Source of the DNA: Kibdelosporangium banguiense
Lineage (GTDB): Bacteria; Actinomycetota; Actinomycetes; Mycobacteriales; Pseudonocardiaceae
Length of the DNA stretch: 64,000 bases
Assembly (NCBI RefSeq): GCF_017876405.1
Contig: NZ_JAGINW010000001.1
Coordinates: 2,555,203-2,619,202 of the forward strand
Direction: 5' to 3'
The first letter of the stretch is position 1, and every line of letters starts with the position of its first letter. Positions 51,694 to 60,267 of the stretch are shown piece by piece. A program made the position numbers and the translations under genes. The notes under the pieces are model-generated. The model ran no database searches. It had not been told where the DNA came from and worked only from the letters and a program-made list of their open reading frames with translations.

Positions 51694-52692
51694 ATGACGT
51701 CCGATCGCTTCCGTAAGTTCAAGTTCGCGGCCGTCGCCGCGGCTGGGGCGTTGGTCTTGGCCGCGTGCAGCGGTCCGCAGGGCGACCAGCCCGCCAGCTC
51801 GGGCACTGCCGGGGCCGCTCAGCCGCCGAGCGGTGGAAGCCTGCGTGTCGCTGTCGTGACCCACGGTTCGGCCGGTGACGCGTTCTGGAACGTGGTCAAG
51901 AACGGCGCCGAGGCGGCGGGCAAGCAGCTCGGCGCGCAGGTCGACTACAAGTCCGACGGCGACCCCGGCGCCCAGGCCAAGCTGATCGACAACGCGGTCG
52001 CCCAGAAGGTCGACGGCCTGGTGGTCTCGATGGCCAACCCGGACGCCCTGCAGACCTCGATCGAGAACGCAGTCAAGGCGGGCATTCCGGTCGTCACGAT
52101 CAACTCCGGCGAGGCCCGCAGCGCCCAGTTCGGCGCGATCGCACATGTCGGCCAGAGCGAGACGATCGCCGGTGAGGGCGCAGGCCAGCGCCTGAAGGCC
52201 GCCGGCAAGACCAAGCTGCTCTGCGTGATCCACGAAGCCGGCAACATCGGCCAGAACCAGCGCTGCGACGGCGCCAAGACCACCTTCGGCAACGTCCAGA
52301 CCCTGCAGGTCGACATCAACAACCCGACCGACGCGCAGTCCCGGATCAAGGGCGCGGTACAGGCCGACCCCGCCGTCGACGCCGTGCTCGCCCTGAACTC
52401 GCAGGTCGCGGCCGGTGCCGTCCAGGCGATCAAGGGCGCGGGCTCCAAGGCACAGGTCGCTACGTTCGACCTGAACTCCGACGTGGTCGCGGCGATCAAG
52501 TCCGGCGATGTCCTCTTCGCGGTCGACCAGCAGCAGTACGAGCAGGGCTACCTGCCGATCGTGTTCCTCAAGCTGTACAAGGAAAACGCGAACACAGTGG
52601 GCGGCGGACGCCCAGTACTGACCGGCCCAGGCTTCGTCGACAAGACCAATGTGGACACCATCGCGCCCTACACCGAGAAGGGCACGCGGTGA
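51694..52692 (+). CDS. Sugar/inositol ABC transporter substrate-binding lipoprotein
   Basis: A 332-aa ribose-type binding protein with a lipoprotein signal (lipobox LAAC, lipidated Cys25), a Ser/Gly/Gln-rich linker, and a two-domain fold. It binds its ligand outside the membrane for the permease and ATPase encoded 0.2 kb downstream. In this operon inositol is the likely ligand. ATG 51694 has GAGGAGAGACG upstream. It is followed by a 215-bp gap that breaks the otherwise tight operon. Confidence 0.87.
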   Translation: MTSDRFRKFKFAAVAAAGALVLAACSGPQGDQPASSGTAGAAQPPSGGSLRVAVVTHGSAGDAFWNVVKNGAEAAGKQLGAQVDYKSDGDPGAQAKLIDNAVAQKVDGLVVSMANPDALQTSIENAVKAGIPVVTINSGEARSAQFGAIAHVGQSETIAGEGAGQRLKAAGKTKLLCVIHEAGNIGQNQRCDGAKTTFGNVQTLQVDINNPTDAQSRIKGAVQADPAVDAVLALNSQVAAGAVQAIKGAGSKAQVATFDLNSDVVAAIKSGDVLFAVDQQQYEQGYLPIVFLKLYKENANTVGGGRPVLTGPGFVDKTNVDTIAPYTEKGTR

Positions 52693-52735
52693 CACTCGCA
52701 CTGCGACCGAGCCAACGGCCCTTTCGCAAATCCGG

Positions 52736-52744
52736 TTGTCCACA
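52736..52744. promoter_or_regulatory. DnaA-box-like sequence TTGTCCACA
   Basis: TTGTCCACA matches the actinobacterial DnaA-box consensus exactly and lies within a 14-bp interrupted palindrome (GGTTGTCCACAACC, 52734-52747). A single box with no oriC context; function unknown. Confidence 0.5.
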
Positions 52745-52761
52745 ACCCGCGAGTAACCCCT

Positions 52762-52788
52762 TTGACCAGCCCATCCCCCCGATAGACT
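52762..52788 (+). promoter_or_regulatory. Candidate internal promoter before the permease gene
   Basis: TTGACC (52762-52767) and TAGACT (52783-52788) resemble -35 and -10 boxes but with a 15-bp spacer, shorter than ideal. It lies between the binding protein and permease genes and would start a leader of about 110 nt. Confidence 0.5.
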
Positions 52789-52794
52789 GGAGCA

Positions 52795-52907
52795 GGGCTG
52801 TCCCCCCAGGGAGTGGTGGGGGATGTGCTGGCGCCTTTCCGGGTTTGACGCAGCCGCGGCTGAGTGATCCGAGTGTGGCCGGTCGCCGGGAAAGGAGTCG
52901 GTGACCC
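52795..52907 (+). ncRNA. Structured 5' leader that can hide the permease ribosome binding site
   Basis: Two strong stems can be drawn. Stem 1: TCCCCC (52801-52806) with GGGGGA (52818-52823), 11-nt loop. Stem 2: CCTTTCCGG (52834-52842) with CCGGGAAAGG (52886-52895), nine pairs and one bulged G, enclosing a GC-rich palindrome CAGCCGCGGCTG (52851-52862). The right arm of stem 2 contains the AAAGG of the permease ribosome binding site (AAAGGAG). This is the shape of a translational switch, but I match it to no known riboswitch class; whether it is regulatory is inference. Confidence 0.5.
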
Positions 52908-53951
52908 ATGAGTGTCGCGGTGCAGGCCGCACCAGACGAGCGCCTCGTCAAGCCCCGGCTCTGGGATCGCCTTGTCGTGCGGCCCGAGATCGGGTCCCTG
53001 CTCGGGGCGCTGCTCGTGTTCGCGTTCTTCTCGATCGTCACCGGCCAGTTTCTCAGCCCGCTGGGCGTGGCGAACTGGCTGGACGACGCCTCCACGCTGG
53101 GCATCATGGCGGTCGCCGTGGCGATGCTGATGATCGGCGGCGAGTTCGATCTCTCCGCAGGCGTGATGACCGCGTCGACTGCCCTGGTCACCGCGATCTT
53201 CGCCACTCAGCTAGGAGTCAGCGTCTGGCTCGCGCTGGTGTTCTCGCTGATTTTCGCGCTGGCGGTCGGAGCCCTCAACGGCTGGCTGGTGATGCGCACC
53301 GGGCTGCCGAGCTTCATCGTGACCCTCGGTACTTTCCTTGCCCTGCAAGGCTTGAACCTCGGTGTCACCCGGCTGATCACCGGAACCGTGCAGGTTTCCG
53401 GAATGCGCTCGACCGACGGGTACGAGTCCGCGGGCATGCTGTTCGCGTCCACGATCAACATCGGCGGCACGGAGTTCCAGATCTCCATTCTCTGGTGGAT
53501 CCTGTTCGCGGCGGTCGCCGCGTGGGTGCTGGTCCGGACCCGGTTCGGCAACTGGACGTTCGCGGTCGGCGGCTCCTCGCTCAGCTCGCGGGCGGTCGGT
53601 GTGCCGGTGGTCCGCACGAAGATCATGCTGTTCATGACGACCGCGTTCGCCGCGTGGATCGTCGGCTCGATCAACATCCTGCGCAACGCCAGTGTGCAGG
53701 CCAACCAGGGCATCGGCCTGGAGTTCCAGTACATCATCGCGGCCGTGATCGGCGGCTGCCTGCTGACCGGCGGCTTCGGTTCGGCCGTCGGTGCCGCGAT
53801 CGGCGCGCTGATCTTCGGCATGGCGCGGCAGGGAATCGTCTACGCGCAGTGGAACAGTGACTGGTTCATGCTGTTCCTCGGCATCATGCTGCTGGCCGCC
53901 GTGCTGGTGAACAACACGTTCCGGCGACGCGCAGAGAGGGTCCGCCGATGA
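52908..53951 (+). CDS. Sugar/inositol ABC transporter permease
   Basis: A 347-aa membrane protein of the ribose/xylose-type (BPD_transp_2) permease family with about ten membrane segments and the family signatures [18 protein letters not shown] and [20 protein letters not shown]. It ends in [12 protein letters not shown] 52908 overlaps nothing upstream; AAAGGAG lies 10 bp before it, partly inside a predicted stem. Its stop overlaps the ATPase start by ATGA. Confidence 0.92.
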   Translation: MSVAVQAAPDERLVKPRLWDRLVVRPEIGSLLGALLVFAFFSIVTGQFLSPLGVANWLDDASTLGIMAVAVAMLMIGGEFDLSAGVMTASTALVTAIFATQLGVSVWLALVFSLIFALAVGALNGWLVMRTGLPSFIVTLGTFLALQGLNLGVTRLITGTVQVSGMRSTDGYESAGMLFASTINIGGTEFQISILWWILFAAVAAWVLVRTRFGNWTFAVGGSSLSSRAVGVPVVRTKIMLFMTTAFAAWIVGSINILRNASVQANQGIGLEFQYIIAAVIGGCLLTGGFGSAVGAAIGALIFGMARQGIVYAQWNSDWFMLFLGIMLLAAVLVNNTFRRRAERVRR

Positions 53952-54727
53952 GCCCGCTCATTGAAGTCCGTGACATCGGCAAGACCTACGGCAGCGTCAT
54001 CGCCCTGGCTGATGTGTCCACTGTGGTCAACGCGGGTGAGGTCACCTGCGTACTCGGCGACAACGGCGCGGGCAAGTCCACGCTGATCAAGATCCTGGCC
54101 GGAGTGCACCAGCACGATCACGGCTCGTTTCTGGTCGAAGGTTCCGAAGTCCGGTTTTCTTCTCCTCGTGAAGCTCTGGACCGCGGAATCGCGACGGTGT
54201 ATCAGGACCTGGCAGTTGTTCCGCTGATGAGCGTGTGGCGGAACTTCTACCTGGGTTCCGAGCCCACGGTCGGATGGGGACCGTTGCGGCGGCTGGATCG
54301 CAGGAAAGGCCGGGAGACCACGAAGACCGCTCTCGCCGAAATGGGCATCGACCTGCGGGATGTCGAGCAGCCCGTGGGCACGTTGTCCGGCGGTGAACGG
54401 CAGTGTGTCGCGATCGCGCGTGCCGTCCACTTTGGAGCAAAGGTGCTCATTCTGGATGAGCCGACGGCTGCGCTCGGTGTGAAACAGGCCGGGGTGGTGC
54501 TGCGGTACGTCGCTCAGGCTCGTGACCGCGGGCTCGGGGTCGTGCTGATCACGCACAACCCGCACCACGCCTACCCGGTGGGCGACAGGTTCCTGCTGCT
54601 CAAGCGCGGCCGGAGCCTGGGCTGCTTCGACAAGGGCGACATCACCATCGAGGAGCTCACCCGGCAGATGGCCGGCGGTGCGGAACTCGAAGCACTTGAA
54701 CACGAGCTGCGGGCGGTAGAGAAGTGA
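53948..54727 (+). CDS. Sugar/inositol ABC transporter ATP-binding protein (single domain)
   Basis: A 259-aa ATPase with Walker A (GDNGAGKST), signature LSGGERQ, Walker B ([12 protein letters not shown]) and switch His (LITHN). Most ribose-type importers carry two fused ATPase domains; this is a single-domain form like FrcA and would work as a homodimer. Both ends overlap neighbours (ATGA and GTGA), so permease, ATPase, iolC and iolD are one translational unit. Confidence 0.92.
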   Translation: MSPLIEVRDIGKTYGSVIALADVSTVVNAGEVTCVLGDNGAGKSTLIKILAGVHQHDHGSFLVEGSEVRFSSPREALDRGIATVYQDLAVVPLMSVWRNFYLGSEPTVGWGPLRRLDRRKGRETTKTALAEMGIDLRDVEQPVGTLSGGERQCVAIARAVHFGAKVLILDEPTAALGVKQAGVVLRYVAQARDRGLGVVLITHNPHHAYPVGDRFLLLKRGRSLGCFDKGDITIEELTRQMAGGAELEALEHELRAVEK

Positions 54728-55671
54728 GTCTGGAAGCTCTGACGATCGGCCGGGTCGGGGTGGACCTCTACCCCGAGCAGAGCGGGGTTCCGCTGGCCGA
54801 GGTGCAGACCTTTGCCAAGTCGCTCGGCGGCACCGCGACCAATGTCGCGGTCGCCGCCGCGCGGCTCGGCCGCAAAACCGCTGTCCTGACCAAGGTGGGG
54901 CCGGACGGGTTCGGCACGTATGTCCGTGATGCGTTGACAGGGTTCGGAGTTTCGCCGTCGTACGTGGGTACGTCGCCGGATCTGCTGACGCCCGTGGTGT
55001 TCTGCGCGCTGGACCCGCCCGAGGACCCACCGCTCTTGTTCTACCGCTTGCCGACCGCGCCTGACCTGACGTTGACCTCGCAAGACGTTCCCTGGGACGT
55101 GGTCGCCGACGTTCCGGTGCTGTGGGTGACCGGCACGGGCGTGAGCGTGCAACCGGCTCGCAGCACGCAGCGCGAGATCCTGGAGGCGAGGGGGCGCCAG
55201 GATCACACAGTGCTGGACATGGACTACCGCCCGATGTTCTGGTCCGATGTGGACGCTGCGAGCGAGCAGATCTCGTGGATGCTGGACCACGTCACGGTGG
55301 CCGTGGGCAACCGGACCGAGGCCGAGGTCGCGGTGGGCACGTCGGATCCCGACGAGGCCGCGCGCCGGATCCTGGATCGTGGCGTCTCGCTCGTCATGAT
55401 CAAGAAGGGTGCCGAGGGCGTGCTCGTGGCCACGCCCGAGGGTTCGTGGACCGTTCCGCCGGATCCGATCGAGGTCGTGTGCGGTCTCGGGGCTGGGGAC
55501 GCCTTCGGCGGCGCGCTCATCCACGGGCTGCTGTCTGGCTGGGAGCCGGTGCGGATCGCTTCGTTCGCGAACGTGGCCGGTGCGATTGTCGCAGGCAGAC
55601 TGGCATGCGCGGACGCGATGCCGTTCGAAAACGAGATCGAGGAGCGCTTGCACAAAGGAGCACAGGCATGA
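54724..55671 (+). CDS. iolC: 5-dehydro-2-deoxygluconokinase
   Basis: A 315-aa PfkB-family sugar kinase that phosphorylates 2-deoxy-5-keto-gluconate in inositol breakdown. It has the N-terminal [13 protein letters not shown] and [15 protein letters not shown], and the C-terminal [19 protein letters not shown] with catalytic Asp. These match IolC specifically (the DLYPEQ segment). GTG 54724 overlaps the ATPase stop, and its own stop overlaps iolD. Confidence 0.93.
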   Translation: MSLEALTIGRVGVDLYPEQSGVPLAEVQTFAKSLGGTATNVAVAAARLGRKTAVLTKVGPDGFGTYVRDALTGFGVSPSYVGTSPDLLTPVVFCALDPPEDPPLLFYRLPTAPDLTLTSQDVPWDVVADVPVLWVTGTGVSVQPARSTQREILEARGRQDHTVLDMDYRPMFWSDVDAASEQISWMLDHVTVAVGNRTEAEVAVGTSDPDEAARRILDRGVSLVMIKKGAEGVLVATPEGSWTVPPDPIEVVCGLGAGDAFGGALIHGLLSGWEPVRIASFANVAGAIVAGRLACADAMPFENEIEERLHKGAQA

Positions 55672-57512
55672 AGCTGACCACCGCGCAGGCCCTCGTTCGT
55701 TGGCTTGTGGCGCAACGGACTGAGCTTTTCGACGGCTCCGATGCTCCGCTTTTCCCAGCGGTGTTCGCGATTTTCGGGCATGGCAACGTGCTCAGCCTCG
55801 GCGCGGCCTTCGAGGAGTACCGCTCGGAGATCCCGGTGTGGCGTGGGCACACCGAGCAGGGCATGGCTCTGGCCGCGGTCGGCTACGCCAAGGCGACTCA
55901 TCGGCGTCAGGTCGGCGTCGCCACTTCTTCGATCGGGCCGGGCGCTCTGAACATGATCACGGCTGCCGGGGTCGCCAACGCGAACCGGTTGCCGCTGCTT
56001 CTGTTGCCTGGTGACACTTTCGTCAACCGTGCGCCCGACCCTGTGCTGCAGCAGATCGAGCCTTTCGCCGACGCCACGGTCAGTGTGAACGACGCTTTCC
56101 GGCCCGTCAGCCGGTATTTCGACCGGGTCACCCGGCCGGAACAGCTGATCGCCACCCTGCCTCAAGTCGCGCGTGTGCTCACCGATCCAGCGGAGTGCGG
56201 GCCGGTTACTTTGGCTCTGCCACAGGATGTTCAGGCTGAAGCTTTCGACTTTCCACCGTCGTTGTTCGATCCGGTTGTGCACCACGTGTTGCGCCCTCGC
56301 CCGGACAGCCGATCTCTGGAACGCGCCGCGTCCGTGTTGCGCTCAAGCTTGCGGCCGCTGCTCGTCCTCGGCGGCGGCGTCCGCTACTCCGATGCGGCTT
56401 CCACTGCGCTTGCTTTCGCTTCGCGCCACAACATTCCCGTGGTCGAGACCACTGCCGGACGCACGCTGGTGCCACACGCGCATCCGTTGCACGCTGGTCC
56501 TTTGGGCATCACAGGCTCGGCATCGGCCAACGCCTTGGCGGCTTCAGCCGATGTGGTCCTGGCTGTCGGGACTCGGTTGCAGGACTTCACCACGGCTTCC
56601 TGGTCGGTGTTCTCGCCCGATGTCCGGCTCGTGACTGTGAACGCCGCCCGGTTCGACGCCGTGAAACACGGCGCGGTGGCCGTGGTCGGGGACGCCGAGG
56701 TTGCTCTTTGCGAGCTGTCCCTTGGTGATTGGCGCGCCGACGACTCGTGGGCTTCGCGCGCTCCGGCCGAGCTCGCCAAGTGGGACTCGTACATCGACGG
56801 GTTGCGCGCTGGATCTGACGGGCTGCCGACGTACGCCCAGGTTGTCGGGGCTGTGAATGACATTTCCGGGCCTGACGACTATGTGATGACCGCTTCAGGC
56901 GGGTTGCCCGGCGAACTCATCGGGGGCTGGCGCGCGTCCGGCGAATCAACCATGGATGTCGAATACGGATTTTCCTGCATGGGCTATGAAATCGCCGGCG
57001 CCTGGGGTGCGGCCATGGCCCGCTCGACCGGCGTGGTGACCACCTTGCTTGGCGACGGCTCATATCTGATGCTGAATTCAGAACTCTTCTCAGCAACATT
57101 CGCAGGCCACGGATTCGTCGCAGTAGTCTGCGACAACGACGGCTACGCCGTAATCGACCGCTTGCAACGCGGCCAGGGCGGCGCCGGCTTCAACAACATG
57201 TACCCAGACGTCCGCAGCCTGCAAACGGTCCCACCCAGGATGGATTTCGCCTCCCACGCCGCCGCCATGGGCTGCGCGGTGCTGGCCGCGAACACAATCC
57301 CCGAACTCCGCGCGGCCTACACAAAAGCCCGCGAACACGCCCAATCCGGCACCCCAGCCGTGGTGGTAATCAAAACCCACCCGAATTCCTGGACCGAATC
57401 CGGCGCCTGGTGGGAAGTAGGCGTCCCCGAGGTGTCCCACCGCCCCCAAATCACCCATGCCCACGACGAATTGACCCAGGCCAAAACCCGCCAACTCCGC
57501 TACCTCACCTGA
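55668..57512 (+). CDS. iolD: 3D-(3,5/4)-trihydroxycyclohexane-1,2-dione hydrolase
   Basis: A 614-aa thiamine diphosphate enzyme that opens the inositol-derived ring. The N-terminal domain has the catalytic Glu in HTEQGMALAAVGYAKA and the C-terminal TPP-binding motif is LLGDGSYLMLNSELFSA. Length and sequence match IolD over the whole chain. ATG 55668 overlaps the iolC stop; AAAGGAG is 7 bp upstream. Genes for the next enzymes, iolB, iolJ and iolA, are not in the window. The last 150 codons shift towards ACC/CCC-rich codon use. Confidence 0.95.
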   Translation: MKLTTAQALVRWLVAQRTELFDGSDAPLFPAVFAIFGHGNVLSLGAAFEEYRSEIPVWRGHTEQGMALAAVGYAKATHRRQVGVATSSIGPGALNMITAAGVANANRLPLLLLPGDTFVNRAPDPVLQQIEPFADATVSVNDAFRPVSRYFDRVTRPEQLIATLPQVARVLTDPAECGPVTLALPQDVQAEAFDFPPSLFDPVVHHVLRPRPDSRSLERAASVLRSSLRPLLVLGGGVRYSDAASTALAFASRHNIPVVETTAGRTLVPHAHPLHAGPLGITGSASANALAASADVVLAVGTRLQDFTTASWSVFSPDVRLVTVNAARFDAVKHGAVAVVGDAEVALCELSLGDWRADDSWASRAPAELAKWDSYIDGLRAGSDGLPTYAQVVGAVNDISGPDDYVMTASGGLPGELIGGWRASGESTMDVEYGFSCMGYEIAGAWGAAMARSTGVVTTLLGDGSYLMLNSELFSATFAGHGFVAVVCDNDGYAVIDRLQRGQGGAGFNNMYPDVRSLQTVPPRMDFASHAAAMGCAVLAANTIPELRAAYTKAREHAQSGTPAVVVIKTHPNSWTESGAWWEVGVPEVSHRPQITHAHDELTQAKTRQLRYLT

Positions 57513-57861
57513 CCGCCCCTTGAGCCAGCCGACCTCCTACTCCCGCCTTCATTCGCCCCTCTACCAGCGCAGAGACCTTGCGGTCGACCTCCACCAACTC
57601 CAGCCGTTGAGCCTCCCCGAACGGAAGGGCACTGCCTAGGCTTCCTTCGCGATGGGCGGCCTCCGGCCCCCGGAATCCAGCCTAGGTTCACCCACCGACA
57701 GTCCAGGACAAACAGGTGCCTCGCCTGTGGATAACCCGCGACTGTGGACAACTCGAAGCTGTGGATCTTCGCCAGTCCTGAACTGTCGGACCCCGCGGTT
57801 ACGCTGGATTCCGGGGGCCGGAGGCTGCCTACCGAGAGCGAACCTGCTGGTCAGAGAGCGC
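57513..57861. other. Intergenic region after iolD
   Basis: This 349-bp stretch between the convergent iolD and marR genes holds the interrupted palindrome with three DnaA-like boxes listed next and no credible gene. The first 130 bp show nothing further. Confidence 0.7.
57653..57831. repeat. Interrupted palindrome with a 17-bp-periodic array of three DnaA-like boxes
   Basis: Two nested inverted repeats share the same axis (about 57742). The outer arms are 23 bp and perfect: GCCTCCGGCCCCCGGAATCC, starting 57659, extends to 57681 and pairs with 57803-57825. The inner arms, CCGACAGTCCAGGAC (57695-57709) and GTCCTGAACTGTCGG (57775-57789), have 14 of 15 matches. Between them lie TGTGGATAA (57726), TGTGGACAA (57743) and TGTGGATCT (57760), all TGTGGA boxes whose starts are exactly 17 bp apart. 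It may be a mobile palindromic element, a DnaA-binding site cluster, or an unusually long terminator structure. Confidence 0.75.
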
Positions 57862-58293
57862 TTAAGCAGGCGTGAGGGTGCGGAAGGCGACGACGGCTGT
57901 GGCCAGGTCTGGGTCGGCGGCGGCTTTGTCGAGGGCGGTTTTGAGGGTTTCCTGGTAGGTGGGTTCGGCTTGGGTGAAGCGGGTGCGGCCCTCGGTTGTG
58001 ATCATGGTGTAGATGCCGCGGCGGTCTTGTTCACAGATGTCGCGTTCGGTCAGGCCGCTGGCTTCGAGGCGGGCGACGAGGCGGCTGACTGAGCTCTGGT
58101 TCAGGCAGAGCATGTCGGCCAGTTCCTGGATTCGCAGGGAACAGCTTTTGTCCACGGCCGCGACGAGTCTGCTCAGCGCTCGGTACTCCGAGAGGCCGAG
58201 GCCGTGGCGGCGGCTCAGCGCTTTGGTCAGTTCGTTCTCGATGCGGGCGTGCAGCGCGACGACCCTGTTCCACGAGCTCTCGTCTGTGGTCAT
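57862..58293 (-). CDS. MarR-family transcriptional regulator
   Basis: A 143-aa regulator with the winged-helix core (LSEYRALSRLVAAVDKSCSL, then LADMLCLNQSSVSRLVARLE, and the wing DRRGIYTMITTEGR). ATG 58293 gives the family start. It is divergent from an FMN reductase-like gene 103 bp away, the usual target arrangement for MarR proteins that sense oxidants or phenolics. Confidence 0.9.
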   Translation of the reverse strand: MTTDESSWNRVVALHARIENELTKALSRRHGLGLSEYRALSRLVAAVDKSCSLRIQELADMLCLNQSSVSRLVARLEASGLTERDICEQDRRGIYTMITTEGRTRFTQAEPTYQETLKTALDKAAADPDLATAVVAFRTLTPA

Positions 58294-58337
58294 CTGCCCG
58301 TCCGCTCTGTGAGGCCAGCCCCTTGACGAAAGTTTAC

Positions 58338-58368
58338 ATGTAGTGACAGCATCTGCATGCACATACAT
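58338..58368. promoter_or_regulatory. Candidate MarR operator
   Basis: ATGTAGTG and CACATACAT form an imperfect dyad around TGCATGCA between the divergent MarR and reductase genes. Arms mismatch by one base and spacing is not exact, so this is a suggestion only. Confidence 0.3.
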
Positions 58369-58396
58369 TTAACAAGCAGACATAGTGAGGCCTGAG

Positions 58397-58948
58397 ATGC
58401 AGAAGTTCCTGTTCGTGCTCGGCAGCTCCCGCGCCGGCGGCAACACCGAGACTCTTGCCCGCAAGGCCGCCGAGTATCTGCCGGAGGGCGCGCAGCAGCG
58501 CTGGATCTGGCTGGAGGACGTGCCGCTGGCACCGTTCCGGGACACGCGGCAGGACCGCGTGCCTCATCCGCTGCAGGAGGGCAACGAGCAACTGCTGCTC
58601 GACGCCACGCTCGAGGCGACCGACATCGTCATCGCGTCACCGCTGTACTGGTACAGCGTTTCCGCCACAGCGAAGCAGTACCTCGACTACTGGAGCGGCT
58701 GGCTGCACATACCCGGCCTTCAGTTCAAGGCGAGCATGCGTGAGAAGACGCTGTGGGGCGTCTCCGCCGCCGAGGAGGACGACATGTTCAGCGCGCTGGT
58801 CGACACCCTGCACAAGAGCGCGAACTACCTCAAGATGCGCTGGGGTGGCGTGCTACTCGGCCATGGCCACCACCCGGGCGAGGTGGTGGACGACGCGCCG
58901 GCGATGGAAGCCGCGAAGGACTTCTTCCAGAGCGTCTACGCCAAGTAA
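58397..58948 (+). CDS. NAD(P)H-dependent flavin oxidoreductase (flavodoxin-like fold)
   Basis: A 183-aa FMN-dependent reductase. The FMN phosphate loop is LGSSRAGGNTE and the second flavin motif is IASPLYWYSVSATAKQYLDY. It resembles NADPH-dependent FMN reductase/azoreductase-like enzymes that reduce quinones or nitro compounds. ATG 58397 is preferred to GTG 58385 because GAGG lies 6 bp upstream. Divergent from the MarR gene, its likely regulator. A perfect 20-bp hairpin follows the stop. Confidence 0.88.
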   Translation: MQKFLFVLGSSRAGGNTETLARKAAEYLPEGAQQRWIWLEDVPLAPFRDTRQDRVPHPLQEGNEQLLLDATLEATDIVIASPLYWYSVSATAKQYLDYWSGWLHIPGLQFKASMREKTLWGVSAAEEDDMFSALVDTLHKSANYLKMRWGGVLLGHGHHPGEVVDDAPAMEAAKDFFQSVYAK

Positions 58949-58953
58949 GTATC

Positions 58954-59007
58954 CGGCATACGGACACCAGGGCAGGCCAGTGGTCTCGCCCTGGTGTCCG
59001 TATGCCG
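58954..59007. terminator. Perfect 20-bp bidirectional terminator hairpin
   Basis: CGGCATACGGACACCAGGGC (58954-58973) and its exact complement at 58988-59007 flank a 14-nt loop. It starts 5 bp after the reductase stop and ends 4 bp before the stop of the convergent DUF3073 gene, so it can stop transcription in both directions. Confidence 0.93.
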
Positions 59008-59011
59008 AGAT

Positions 59012-59188
59012 TCAGCGACGGTAGTCGTCGTAACCGTCGTCGTAGTCGTCGCTGCGGTCCTCTTCTTGGTGGTCCTCGGGCTTTCCTGACAGCTCTCGCT
59101 GGAGAGCGTCAAAGTCCGTGTTCCGAGTGCTGTACTTGAGCTCTCGGGCCACCTTCGTCTGCTTGGCCTTCGCCCGGCCGCGCCCCAT
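59012..59188 (-). CDS. DUF3073 protein
   Basis: A 58-aa charged protein (MGRGRAKAKQTKVARELKYS, then the tail DRSDDYDDGYDDYRR), matching the small actinobacterial DUF3073 family in its conserved basic start. Function unknown. ATG 59188 has GAGGGGG upstream. A strongly acidic, Tyr/Asp-rich tail ends the protein. Confidence 0.88.
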   Translation of the reverse strand: MGRGRAKAKQTKVARELKYSTRNTDFDALQRELSGKPEDHQEEDRSDDYDDGYDDYRR

Positions 59189-59382
59189 GGCTCGACCCCC
59201 TCGCACAGGGATGGGGCGGCCGGGGGAAACGGCGGCCCCACTCGTCTCGACAACTGATTCCTGACAACTACCGTACCGTGCCGACGGGGTTGGACGCGAC
59301 GCGGCACCGTGTGCCGGTGATGACAGATCAGCCTCGATCGGTCGATGAGCCATTACCCGCCGGCTCGTGAAAGCATGCTGTA

Positions 59383-60267
59383 GTGCCTCGTCCGTTCGTC
59401 GCCTACCTTCGGGTGTACGAACCGTTGTCGGCTTTTGACACAGAGTTGTCAAATCGGCTACGGAACGTCATTGAAACCGGTCCCTTGGTGCGTTCGGCCG
59501 TGGGCGAACGCGAGCGGGAGATGTGGTTCAGGTCACAACTTTCTGTGCCGCCCCGCCTGCTCCCGGGCGAGTCGGCCGACGGAAAACCGACATCGAAGTC
59601 GATTCGTGACGTACTGGTCCTGAACCCGGGTGAGGTACCCGGCGCGGATCCCAAGATCGGGCCCCTGGCGTGCCCGCTGGACGTCATGCCGCGCTCGGCG
59701 GCAGCACTTGTCGGCTTCATCACCACGGCGCACCCAGCGCTGCGAGACGCGGCCATCACGGCCTCTGTGGACGCCGTGCGGGCCCGCGCGGCGTCGGTCC
59801 TGTCCGAACAGCCGTCAGGCGCCGTGCACGCCGTATCGACGACGTGGACCGTGCCATTGCCATGGTTTGTGATGTTCGATCCCACGCAGCGCCGCCTGAA
59901 GCTGGCCACCCGGACTGCGCCGGAGCGGGAGTGCTCGTGGCGCGCGACGATGGCTGACGCGCGGCAGCGCGTCGCGCAGGCCTATGAGCTGACGGCCAGC
60001 ACGTTCGGTGAGCAGGGGCCTGCGAAGGTTCTTGAGGACACGGCCGGGTGGCTTGAGCACTTCGACGACAACTCGGCCGTCGAGCTCGACTACGGCGGCC
60101 TGGTTCAGCTCCTGGACGACGAGGAGCTCACCGAGGACAGCTCATGCGAGGACGTCAACGCGATCGTGGCCGCGCTGGACGCGGGCGACGCCGAAGAAGT
60201 CGCTGAGCGGTTCGATCAGCTCAGGGACTTCTGGGGGCATCTGGCCGTCAGGGAACGGTTCAACTAG
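59383..60267 (+). CDS. Conserved actinobacterial hypothetical protein
   Basis: A 294-aa soluble protein beginning RPFVAYLRVYEPLSAFD; no signal peptide or membrane segment. It contains a central region (LPWFVMFDPTQRRLKL) and a repeated acidic helical C-terminus (LLDDEELTEDSSCEDVNAI). I cannot assign a function. The GTG start (TAGTGCCTC) has no ribosome binding site nearby, suggesting a leaderless message. It overlaps the stop of the convergent RsiG-like gene by 4 bp. Confidence 0.65.
   Translation: MPRPFVAYLRVYEPLSAFDTELSNRLRNVIETGPLVRSAVGEREREMWFRSQLSVPPRLLPGESADGKPTSKSIRDVLVLNPGEVPGADPKIGPLACPLDVMPRSAAALVGFITTAHPALRDAAITASVDAVRARAASVLSEQPSGAVHAVSTTWTVPLPWFVMFDPTQRRLKLATRTAPERECSWRATMADARQRVAQAYELTASTFGEQGPAKVLEDTAGWLEHFDDNSAVELDYGGLVQLLDDEELTEDSSCEDVNAIVAALDAGDAEEVAERFDQLRDFWGHLAVRERFN

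Noticed and set aside
52689..52904. 71-codon plus-strand ORF in the gap before the permease gene
   Set aside because: No ribosome binding site or family; composition is that of non-coding GC-rich DNA. The region is better explained as promoter plus leader.
52795..52907. Known RNA (RNase P, SRP RNA, 6S RNA, c-di-AMP or glycine riboswitch)
   Set aside because: I compared the sequence with the core motifs of these RNAs from memory and found no match; a covariance-model search would settle it.
50791..52932. 713-codon minus-strand frame opposite iolE-like and binding-protein genes
   Set aside because: Antisense shadow; both plus-strand genes have characteristic motifs, starts and overlaps.
57653..57831. 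Chromosomal replication origin
   Set aside because: Only three DnaA-like boxes, no AT-rich unwinding region, and none of dnaA, dnaN, recF or gyrB nearby.
57653..57831. Insertion sequence
   Set aside because: Inverted repeats are present but there is no transposase and no target duplication I can identify at the ends; a MITE remains possible and is listed as a finding.
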